Positions 27,841 to 38,300 of a DNA stretch of 64,000 bases are shown piece after piece. Source of the DNA: Knufia peltigerae (taxonomy: Eukaryota; Ascomycota; Eurotiomycetes; Chaetothyriales; Trichomeriaceae). Each line of letters starts with the position of its first letter. Positions within the stretch are counted from its first letter, which is position 1. The DNA is taken from positions 232,874 to 296,873 of the forward strand of contig JAPDRN010000031.1 of the NCBI GenBank assembly GCA_030247855.1, read 5' to 3'. The notes below the pieces were generated by a model. It did no database searches. It was not told the origin of the DNA and worked only from the letters and a program-made list of their open reading frames with translations. The position numbers and the translations under genes were made by a program.

Positions 27841-30800
27841 CGGGCCATGCAGCTTTAGCTGACAGCACCATCACCATGCAACAGGGTTCCTAGTGAGCAA
27901 GATTGTCTCGCTGGGGTCATCATCGTGCCCAAATAGTATTGCTACTACCAAAAACGTCCAAGCTCGAGTGACCTCTAGTTGTCATGGCTGTGTGGGCATA
28001 GCAGCTTCAAGGCAAGGGTACTTTCGCATTGCGCATGCAATGTTGTCTCCTCGGCTCGAAAGTAGCTAATTGTGGATCTACTGGCGTTGCAGGAGCAAGC
28101 AAATGAAGAGGTCGGCACAGGATGGAGCGTGACTATACACCAGAAGCATGTTTTACGTACATGGCAAGGGTGCAGAGAAAGTCCCCAGACTTGGAGCACT
28201 CGTCCCAGCTCAGTGGAGAGATAAATGCTACTCCGAAAAAGGAAGAGGAAGGCTCACCAGGCCACGTGGAATTGATTGAGATCTAGGTTCAGTCTCCCGG
28301 GCAGCAAGATTGGCACTACGAGGGAGACGGTCAGTGCCAATTGCATGGTAGCTAGACACGATGGTTTCAATCTCTGGATCAGGTGGCGTCAACAAGTGGT
28401 TTTGGAGAGAAACAGCTGAACAGGGTTCTCGCCAACATTCGGCGTTATGTGCAGGGGTTCGACAAACCAGACAGGCAGCCACCTGGCCCGGTCCTATATA
28501 GTCAAAGCTCTAGATCAGACCTACGAATTGTCGTGTTGCTGCAGCGAGTTGGTCCAGGGGAACACAAACTCGGACAGTCGGGACTCAATAATTGCGTAGA
28601 CTCGCTTGGGACAAAGCCAGAAATGATCACGAGCAGGGGTGGTGAAAGTGTTGAAACGCCAGCTGAGGCAGAGGTTGCCAGCGGCAAAGGGCATCACACT
28701 AGCGATGCATGATGCAGGCAGGGTACATGCGAGGAGATAGCATACATTCTGGCGATGAATTGAAGAGAGTGATGCTGACAGGCTGGATACATGGATGACG
28801 GTGGATGCTCGTCTCGTATTCCCCAAGTTGCCCCTTGGTCGATCTCTCGCCAAAGCTCGGAGCACTCACACTGTCTTTGCACACGGCTCACGATTTGCGA
28901 TTTACAGTACAGTAGAGACTACGGAGTACAAGGCGGAGATCAAGGGAAGGGTTGAGAAAATCATGGTCGCTGACGTCGAGATTGACTTTGCAATCCAATC
29001 TTTCCCTCTCGATGTTCAAAGAGACCCGTTTGGTCTTGCACGTTCAGAGCTTTTCTGACTGCAGATCCAGAGACTCGGCGCCGATGGACACAAAATCACA
29101 CGGAAACGGATACAATGATCAGCATTCTAGTACTCCGTACTGGTGAACGTCGTGTCGACAACAAGCCCGCTTCCACGCAAACCTGTGCACAGACCGACTC
29201 CAGTGTCTCCAGTTGAAAGATTCCGTGGCCCCGGTTCGGCGCCTGGCAAGGCCCGTCCAAGCATCTTGGAGCGTCGCTAAAGCCTTCAAGCTCGGTGACA
29301 GTGGCGTCTTCTAAACCTGTTCTCAGTTAGGAAGATCACTGAGATGTCGTCGAAAAGCCATCAACTTCTGGCGTTGGACCCCCTCTACAGCTGTCAAAGG
29401 GACAATTCTCGCGTTTTTCTCGATCGCCGTTTACGCTTCCGCGGCCGGCACTTGCCTTATTGAGAGTTTCGAACCATTTGGGACCGCTGCTCGATTGACA
29501 TGGGGCGCGGATTTGACACATTTCGTGGGCCGGGGAGGAAAGCGCTGGCGCTGGCTTCGATGCGACCATCCCTGCGACACCATGAAACCGTCTACACACT
29601 TTTGGGGCATGGCACATGTGATAGAATGATTGTTAGGAACCAGTAGAGTGTTCATCCTGGTATGCGTTGTCACGACGATCTGTACCGAAATCCATCCTAG
29701 CAGCCGAAGCAACGCGGACTGCGTCGAGAAGGATGGCCCGAACTTTGTGAAGCATCTTTGCACAATATTGAACTTAAGCATTCGCCCGGGATAACAAACT
29801 AGTAGCCTGTTGCGGCAAGGGACTGTCTCTGGTTCGCTACATGGCCGCCATGGACCAGGCATATCCTTGTCACGCATTGGAAGCACCACTCCCCTGGAGT
29901 GCGCCTGTTGCCTTCTTCGCCTGGCTTCGTACAATATTAGGAGACTAAGCTCTGCAAGCAGACAAGATCCAGCATTTCCGGTTTGGCACTCAGTGTCATC
30001 TTCTCTGGCACATGGCAGCTCTAGATACGCTCCCCGTTATTTGGGTTGTCTGGCATCAAAAGCAACCACAAACTTTAGTCCAGGCCAGCCTTCTTCATGC
30101 AATACGAGATGTCAAATACTATTAGCATCCAGGACAGCTCCCCCTGCGTCTCTGCTACTTGAGAAGGTGGCTGGTCGAAGCTGGGGGGGCTACGCTCAGT
30201 GAATCAGGTGCAAGCTTTGGGCCTCTCTAGTGCATCTTACGATCCGACCCCTCTTTCCCCGGTCTTCCATGGCGCAAGCGAATGGCACCGAACTTCCAGG
30301 TGCCTTTCATGACAGACGATCACGTCCTGGACAGAGACTAGACTAGGCTTACCAGGCGTCTCTTTCGCCCACCCTCGACACAAGTCTCGACCGATCCGAC
30401 CAGAAGTCCTGCGTGATCCACCTTTCGCTTGAGCATGCCCTTCCGTGGGAGAGAGGGGTCCTCTTTTGGTGACTAGCCTTGTGATGGCTGTCCGCGATCC
30501 TGAAGCGATTACCTGAAGTGGACTCTCTTCGCGGTCTCCCAGCAAACAAACTCGGACATACCGTTGGAGGAGACAAAGAAACGGCCATCAGTTTGTCCTA
30601 CAAAGAAGTTGCGGCTGTGAGAATGCCGGGGCCATGCAGGGGGTGGGGTCGCAGATCGATTGCTTCAAAGAATGTTCCAAGATGACAGAAGTATCGGACA
30701 GTCTGCAAACACATGTGGTGGTGGCAGTGGAAAAGGGATTTTTGGCTTTGGGCATCGTCAGGCTCACATGGGCTGTCGGCGCGGCAAAAGGGCAACCTCC

Positions 30801-31439
30801 TAAGGTAGAATGCGCAGCCATGGGTCGGGGCTAACGAGGCTCTCGCATAAACCGGTCTGCCCTGACCAATCCCATGGCATGGTGGCCGCCAACAAATGGT
30901 TGACTCAATGCTATGTCGGCATGGTGGCTGCGACACCTCAGGCGACACACTCCCGGCCGTCTTTGAGGTTGCCAGCCCACAGCTGCATGCTAGCTGGCCA
31001 AATGGTCCCACTGTGATGGCTGTCGTTGGCCCATCTTCTGCCTAGTGCGGCTCTGCCAGCGAGGATTCCTTGGTGACTGGTCGCTCATCCTCCCTAAGGG
31101 AAAGAGATACCAGGGAATTTTTGAAAGGTACTGTACTGATATACGGAGAACCGACACACCCAAATCCGTGGGCTCTGTGCTAGTATTCTGGCCCCTTTCT
31201 GCAATCGCGCGAAAAGCTGCTTTGTTTGAGCCATGTAGATTGATGCTTGCCAACACGATGGACCCACCCATCCACTGGCTTTGGTTCATATAACCAAAAC
31301 GTTCAGGTCTCTGTACTCTATAAACAGCCCTCAGGTCTTGACTTTCCTCAGTGCTGGCTGGGACAGTTGCAAATCCACATGCTTTCTGCACTTCATTTTG
31401 TCCCTCCCTACGATTCTCAAGACTTCTCAAGTCACCCAA
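27841..31439. other. Gene-poor region, 3.6 kb
   Basis: The longest gap in the window. Many short frames occur on both strands, none with a recognised domain or consistent splice structure. Two TACGGAGTA motifs occur at 28920-28928 and 29131-29139 (opposite orientations). The region immediately precedes a C2H2 regulator and could hold a long 5' leader, an extended promoter or a non-coding transcript; the sequence does not decide. Confidence 0.45.
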
Positions 31440-33221
31440 ATGCATTCACACATGCAAAGCCAGGATAGGCTCGGTGGTGTGCCTGAGTACCTCCGTGGGC
31501 ATTACGGGGGCTACCCTGCTCCATCATCTTGGGATGGCTCGGATGACAACTCCTGCATCGACCCTCAACTGCGTTCCCTACAGCACGAATATCCCTATCA
31601 CAGCCTGGAGACTTTTCATGTCCCCTCGCAGACTTATGCAGGCCGTTACTTTACTGCCTATGACCTTGCCGCCCATGGCTTCGACCAAAGTCACAAAGAT
31701 GTGTATGAAGGTCACCTCTATCACCACAGCTTTCCCGACCTTCTACCTGGAATCATCGACGAACACCGCCAGACTCGGCAATTGTCTCCTTCCGCAAACA
31801 CGCCGTCTAGCACCGGATCTTCTTCAAGCGATTTTGGATTCAGTCCCGATGCACTTCGATTCCCACAGGAACCCCCTCTGGCTTTTGAAAGTCCGCTTTC
31901 AGCCCACTCACCACCCGGAATGCCTACTACACCGCAGAACGTGTGGGCACCACACTACCCCATCATCATCCCGTCTGTGGCGGCTACTCCTGGCGGCAAT
32001 TTGGCCTTGAGTATGCGAGACTTGCAGGTTACACTAGACCCTGAAGATGAAGAGAGCTTCATCAACTGCGACAGAGATCAGATCCCTACCAAGATTCAAC
32101 TACCACAAGAGCTGGAACTTTCGGAGCAGCTCGCCAGCCCTTCAGCGTCGTCAATGTTTGACGAAGATGAAGAGATGCTCCGAGATTCAGGTAAAAGCGA
32201 GAGTGACAATGACTCGGATTTCGTCCCCGACTCTGCTTATGCTTCCCGTCGTGGCCCTGCAGCCTTGCGCCACTCCCTGCGGTCGCCACGGCAGCAGAAA
32301 CCAAAAGCAATCAATGACCCTCAAGCACGGATTCACAAGACCTCCACCACCCAGGATCATGCACTTGCAATGGGCCGATCTCGATTGAAAGCTAAGAAGA
32401 TCTTTCCCCAAAAGAGGAGCCACAAGTCCAAGTCCTTCCCCTGTAGTTTCCATCACTACGGCTGCCCTGCGGTTTTCTCCAGCAAGAACGAATGGAAACG
32501 CCACGTGTCTTCCCAACATGTCCGGCTCGGCTTCTACCGCTGTGACCTAGGAGCGTGTTCATCCGAGTTTGCACCACATCAGCACAGAGGTTACAACGAC
32601 TTCAATAGAAAAGACCTCTTCACGCAACACTGTCGCCGTATGCACGCGCCATGGGGGACGAAGGATAAAACCATGGAGAAGGTGAGCAAGAAAGAAAAGG
32701 ACAATTTTGAAAAGGAGCTCGGCCAAATTCGTGCTCGCTGCTGGGTCGAGGCCCGCAAGCCTCCGGAGAAGACCAAGTGCGGGTTTTGTGATAAGAAGTT
32801 CATTGAAGGCCAGGGGCAGAACGGTTCCGTGATCGTGAGAGCTTGGGATCAGCGCATGGAACACATGGGCAAGCACTACGAGAAGGACGGGTTCGTCGCA
32901 AAGGACGAACGAGTCGACCTGGGCCTACAAGGATGGGCTCTGAGAGAAGGTGTCATCAGGCAAGCAAAGACTACGAACCGGTACCTGCTCGTTGGCTTGG
33001 AGCCGGCACAAATAAATGAGAGTAATATTGTTCCAATGAAGTGGAGAAGAAGTGTGAGGGTTGTACGTCGAAGGGGCGGGGAAGATGATGATGAAGGAGA
33101 AGAAGAAGAGAAGGAAGAGAGAGAGAGTAGTGTTTGGATGGAACTTGACTCCAATGATGAATATGAAGATGAGGAGGATGAAGAGAACAGTCTCAAAGCT
33201 CCTGATGCGGAAGCCGATTGA
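31440..33221 (+). CDS. C2H2-type zinc finger transcription factor
   Basis: Single exon; the first ATG at 31440 gives 593 residues. The N-terminal 300 residues are Ser/Pro/His-rich with acidic patches (DPEDEESF, MFDEDEEML), a likely activation region. The zinc-binding part lies at about residues 330-480: FPCSFHHYGCPAVFSSKNEW followed by KRHVSSQHV is a C2H2 finger, next is YRCDLGAC... with FTQHCRRMH, and further on KCGFCDKKF... with RMEHMGKH, a third divergent finger. This finger arrangement is common in uncharacterised Pezizomycotina regulators. The C-terminus is a Glu/Asp run. Target genes are unknown. The long upstream gap may be its regulatory region. Confidence 0.85.
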   Translation: MHSHMQSQDRLGGVPEYLRGHYGGYPAPSSWDGSDDNSCIDPQLRSLQHEYPYHSLETFHVPSQTYAGRYFTAYDLAAHGFDQSHKDVYEGHLYHHSFPDLLPGIIDEHRQTRQLSPSANTPSSTGSSSSDFGFSPDALRFPQEPPLAFESPLSAHSPPGMPTTPQNVWAPHYPIIIPSVAATPGGNLALSMRDLQVTLDPEDEESFINCDRDQIPTKIQLPQELELSEQLASPSASSMFDEDEEMLRDSGKSESDNDSDFVPDSAYASRRGPAALRHSLRSPRQQKPKAINDPQARIHKTSTTQDHALAMGRSRLKAKKIFPQKRSHKSKSFPCSFHHYGCPAVFSSKNEWKRHVSSQHVRLGFYRCDLGACSSEFAPHQHRGYNDFNRKDLFTQHCRRMHAPWGTKDKTMEKVSKKEKDNFEKELGQIRARCWVEARKPPEKTKCGFCDKKFIEGQGQNGSVIVRAWDQRMEHMGKHYEKDGFVAKDERVDLGLQGWALREGVIRQAKTTNRYLLVGLEPAQINESNIVPMKWRRSVRVVRRRGGEDDDEGEEEEKEERESSVWMELDSNDEYEDEEDEENSLKAPDAEAD

Positions 33222-33811
33222 GCGCGAAGATGAGCGATGTTACTATATCGAGACACACCATATGGAAGTTTCTGGTCTTTTTTCTGGAGTTCTATGAATG
33301 GGATGAACATGAGATGAAAAACTTGGGCTGGCATGAGGACATTGATGACAACAAAGCTGCATCATTCCCTCGTGCCGTGGGATGTAATGATATAATATTG
33401 GGATACCCTATATAGTTGGTTGTCTGGATTGGAAAATGGTAAACTCTTTTCTACTCGCTTCCTCTGATTCTTTTACTTATCGACTACACTCAGAGGTGTT
33501 GTAGAAGTTCCTGCTCTCTAGGACTCGTTGTTTGTCTTTGTCACACTTGGGGTCTTGTTCTCGAGGTGTTTATCTCCTGTGTCCCTTCATTGTGTTATCT
33601 TTGTCAAGCGTGGTCTCTGTTTCTTGTCTGTCTTTATGTCGACATCTTTTCTTTGTTTCAATGGGACATGTGTGCGCCTCTTTGATAGTAGCTATCTTCG
33701 TTGATCCACCTTAGAGAAGCACACTAGGTTTACAGACCATACAAGACTTTGAAATTACCTTCAACCTCGACGACACATACCCAGTCAACCACCACAATTG
33801 ACGAAACAAAT
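33222..33811. other. Intergenic region, pyrimidine-rich
   Basis: 590 bp between two same-strand genes. From about 33430 to 33700 the plus strand is T- and C-rich (many TCTTTGT and GTCTC words), as in fungal core promoters. No gene seen. Confidence 0.45.
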
Positions 33812-34546
33812 ATGCTGACGTTATTATTATCAAGGTACATCGCCGCCATAATGGGCACGACATTTCTCGTCGTTCAGGCTTTCCCTTCCGACCGCCGAAT
33901 CCACACTCATGTTGATGAACCTCATGACGATCTCGGACTCGAGCCTCACAACCTGACAAACCTGAGCGCTCGCGGCGGGGCCCCTACTGACGCTGTATCT
34001 CAGCTTCTTGCCATCGCTCCTTCTTCAGATACATGCGCAGACGCACCCATCCCGTCTGAATGCACGGTGACCACAGCCTCACTCGCGCAGATCATCATCG
34101 CCAGTTTCGGGCGCCACTCCGTCACCACCGGACTCGAGCAAGCCGCGCTTTTGTCCTGGATGGCGTTTGAATCGGCCGAGTGGAAATACAACCGCAACCA
34201 TTTCCCTGCGCCGGGCCGGCCCGGCCAAGGAACGAGGGTGATGATGATGCCGAATTACGTGGCCGAGTTTGCGAGTGGTTTCGAAGAGCAGACGGACGAG
34301 GTCACGGCTGCGGGTGGTGATCTGGACAGGATTCTGGATTCGGTACTTGGTGACGAGTATAGCTTTGCGGCGGCGGCATGGTTTTATGATACACAATGCA
34401 CGCAGGAAGTGAAGGAAGGTGTGAAGACAGGTGGGGAGCAAGGTTGGGAAGAGTTCGTGACTGGTTGTGTAGAGACGACAGTGACGGCGGACAGAAAAGG
34501 GTATTGGGTCAGGGCCTGTGAGGCTTTGAATATCGTTGTTGTTTGA
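33812..34546 (+). CDS. Small secreted protein of unknown function
   Basis: Single exon, 244 residues from the first ATG of the frame. The N-terminus, MLTLLLSRYIAAIMGTTFLV then VQAFPS, is a plausible signal peptide with cleavage near residue 24-26. The mature part contains four Cys after the signal region (TCADAPIPSEC, TQC, GCVE, ACEAL give five in total), and a conserved-looking block LLSWMAFESAEWKYNRNHFP then GRPGQGTRVMMMP. I have seen this Asn-His/Gly-Gln-Gly-Thr-Arg type block in secreted fungal proteins of unknown function, but cannot name a characterised family. It lies directly upstream of the NLR-like gene on the same strand, 826 bp apart. Confidence 0.75.
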   Translation: MLTLLLSRYIAAIMGTTFLVVQAFPSDRRIHTHVDEPHDDLGLEPHNLTNLSARGGAPTDAVSQLLAIAPSSDTCADAPIPSECTVTTASLAQIIIASFGRHSVTTGLEQAALLSWMAFESAEWKYNRNHFPAPGRPGQGTRVMMMPNYVAEFASGFEEQTDEVTAAGGDLDRILDSVLGDEYSFAAAAWFYDTQCTQEVKEGVKTGGEQGWEEFVTGCVETTVTADRKGYWVRACEALNIVVV

Positions 34547-35372
34547 ACGGGTCAGCTACGTGGTAGCTTCTCCTCCAATACAGAGTAAGGCTGCAAGAAA
34601 TATACTGACAATTAGATCCCATTATTTCAAGAGCAGATGACTCCTTCTGCTTGGGTAGCTTAGGTGTGGATGGATTACATAGTAAAACTGTTCCAATGCT
34701 TGGTAGTTCTTGAACATCAAAAAAGATATATTGACATTCCGTACTCCAGATTATGGTGGTTGGTAAGGAACACCCCGTTGTTTACGCATGATTTTTAGCC
34801 GCCGCATATGTCTGAGACAATGTAACGCTGACCACCCTACAAGAGCTTTTCGTTAAGGACGATGCTGTATCATCTTCGCAGCTTCCACATTCAGGAAATT
34901 CTCCCTGGACGTAGTTCGAACTACACGATACCAATGTGAACGGTTTTGAGGCCTCCCATGTTTGGCCCCCATTACTCTACAACAGTGTCGCAACCAGCCT
35001 TCGCCAGCCTTGTACACCCCAAACCTCCTTGAGAGCCCGGTCTCTTTTCTTAGCTCTTTGGCTAAAGAATTTACTGTTGACTGGCGCGTGTCACCAGACC
35101 TCGTTGGGTCGTCGACAGTGATTATGGCTTGCCATTGGTGGTTGCGGCCATTTTCCTTTTGGCAATCTCAGCTCACAGCCTGAAGCAGCAACAGCGAGGG
35201 GTATCGACCTCATAGATGGCGCTGTCCTCAACTCCTCGCCGCATGAAATTCGAAACATGTCAGCTAAACTCGACCACATATCCCCGTGTATCTCATTGTC
35301 CAACTTTGCACGAAAACTACCCACAGCCCGTTCCCAGTGTGCTTTGCCAATTAAATCGGTTCGTCCTAGGCG
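34547..35372. other. Intergenic region upstream of the NLR-like gene
   Basis: 826 bp. Short frames (34936-35121, 34962-35183) lack recognisable features. It should include the promoter of the gene starting at 35373. Confidence 0.45.
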
Positions 35373-38300
35373 ATGGACGCAAGCGAGAGAGGTATGGCCG
35401 ATGATAACAAGGCCAATAACAAAGTGGTCTCCTTTGAAGGTCCCGAAGCAAAACTGTCTACACTCAGCACATTGTGGAAGGTGGCCATTCAAAAATTCTC
35501 CAAGGAGAACCACGTCAGCATATCGGAGCTCGAGCTGGAGGGTGACTTCCCCAGCACTGGTAGTGGTGTGGAAAAGGCCAATCTGATGTGGCAGAAAGCC
35601 CGTCATTCTGATGATCGAAAGGATAAGATAGTCACAGCTGTTGGAGGATGCTTAGGCTGGATAGACATGGCCGTTGAATATCTGAAGGATGCAGTACCTG
35701 ACGGAGTCAGTACATTTTTGGGCGTGATCACGCAACATCACTGACTGTCATTGCAGTACGGAACCCCCGCAAAAATTGTTGCAGGGACGATTAGCTACAT
35801 GATCAAGGTTGTATCCAGGTGTCTTGTCACTGAATGCTCCGCTGATGGTCAAAGGCTGCGAATAAAATGACAAGCGACTTCGATCTTATCGAGACAACCT
35901 TTGAGGGCCTCAACAATGCCCTGCGGGACATTGGCCTGCTGAAAAACCATTCCACTAGAGAAGATCATTTTACATATCGATTAATGGAAATCTTCCTGGC
36001 AATGTTTGATTTTTGCAGCTACACTACCACTCCTTTCCGCAAGCATACTCGAAGAAGTATCCAGAAGTACATTCTTCCATTGGTCAATACATGCTGACTT
36101 GTCACCAGATATGTATCTTCGTGCGCTCTTCAAGGGCAATAACGAAAAGATTCAACAGAAATGCGATCACGTCAAAAAGGCGATCCAACAATTCCGAGAC
36201 ACTGTGCCTGTCAAAAGCTATGCGACCGTACTGGAGACAAATGAAAAAATTGACGAGTTACCCAACAACCTCATTGTTGCAATACAATCGTAAGTGTTGC
36301 TCACGAGAAGCGGCAGAAAGTAGTTGCGTTGTGAGATTCTCATGACATGCAGAATGAAATCCTCTGATCTACAACTCCTTCTTGGGCGACAAAAACCGAC
36401 TTTCAAAGATATATTGGAAAACTTCCGAAAGCGAGGCGTCAATGTTGACGCAAAAGCAACGATGGAAAAGCAGATGGAGCTCATCAAGATTCGTTCTGTT
36501 GCAGATACCTTCTCCTGGATTAGAGAAGCGCCTACCTACTCATCCTGGTTGAAAGGCCAGCCGTCCCCGTTTCTTTACGTGTCGGGTTCTTCAGGAGCAG
36601 GCAAGACATACTTTATGTACAAATGCTGTCGTATCCTTGAAGATGGCCCTAAAGCGACAAGTATAGCGACGCAATCTGACAAAGTCAAGCAGATCGCATC
36701 AGTGGCATGCTTCTTCTTTGAACCAGGCAAGGAAGATGCCCAGTCCTTTCGAAACATTCTAGCCACCCTTGTACTACAGATTGCGGAACAGGACGTCAGG
36801 TTGTGTGAGACGATGGCAAAAGACCTCGAAAAAGTATCCAAAGACGACGAAGCAGGCATGGTCACGACTTTGTGGGAAACTATGATCCTGAAGAAGTTTG
36901 AAAGGACATCGGAAGCGTCTCCACGGACGTTGTACATCTTATTGGATGGTATCGATCAGATGAAAGATGAATACTTTTCAGACATGATGGATCGTTTCAA
37001 GGCGCTAGGTCCAGACAAACACTCGATTCGGGTCATGTTATCAGGTTCTCGGGACATGGGTAACAAGGTCGACCTCAAATCGCTATCAAAAATCGACTTG
37101 GACGAAATGACAAAGTCGAAAGGTGACATTGCCAAAGTCATCAATGATCGCATCCACAAATCGGCTGCTCTCAACAATCTAGGCCTCCACTTCAAGGAAA
37201 AGATCACGGACAAGTTTAATCACTGGGCGAGCAGTAAGTAGTCCGACGTGACGCTTTGAACAACTTGGAAGGCTAAGATTCTCCGTCAAAAGGTGTAATG
37301 TCGTCGGTAGATCTCATGCTAAGCTTGATTGAACAAAATGGAGGCGATAGGTACGCAGCAGCCAAACTCATTGAAGAGGCTGAAACCCCCGAATGGCTGT
37401 ACAGAGCAATGATTAGACTGGTGAAAGTCAATAGGAGTGACCTAGTGCGAAAGAGCGTGGAGACATTATATTCATGGTGTACGTATGCGAAACAACCACT
37501 CTCTGTCGATGAACTTCAACATATATGGTCAATCGACACAAATCTGGGTAAATTCGACATACGAGAAGAGATTCAGGGAAAATCGTTCAGGTAAGTCGAC
37601 AATGTCGGCTGGTCTCATACGGACTAACGTGATCTGAATCCGCCCGGAAAATTTGGATCTTGCTGATGACTCTGAACTGCCTACAGTCTACTCTGCATCG
37701 AAACACTGCTACCGGGCCAGTACGATGCGGCGAGCTCCTTAACAAACCACGATGTAGTTTCATTTCGCCAGCCCGCCATCCGTGACTTCATAGAGGCAGA
37801 AGGAAACGACATGATCGAAGATCCCTTGCAAGAGAAAGTGAACATCTTCAAAACCCTTTGCGCGATCCTGAGCAGTGGTAGTGCAGATGGCGATCCTTTG
37901 AGAAAACGGCTCCAAAGTTACGCCTGTAGAGAGCTCATTCGACATCTGGATGACATTGATGTCAAGGCTACTTCATCGGAACAGGGGCGGGATGTGGTGG
38001 AAGGTATTGTTCGAGTCTTGTGTAACGAGAACGATGTCTGCTCTGTTTTTGAGACTGCTTTTCGGGATTCCTATCGATTCTCGGTGGATTTCGATTTGTA
38101 TGAGTCTTCTGGTCTAGGTATCTTTAACATGGCTGGGAAACTCGTGAGCACTAAAGACCTCTGGCAGAATTTGCACTACCAAAGCACAAGAATGCTGACC
38201 TTGAACAGACAGCATGGGCGAAGAAAATGAATTTTCATGACGAAGAAGATCTTTCTCTAGATGCGACAGACTGGGTCGAAGCAAGCATCATCATGCCACA

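Noticed and set aside
28383..28712. Possible small gene in the 3.6-kb gap
   Set aside because: The frame lacks an ATG at its start and has no recognisable feature.
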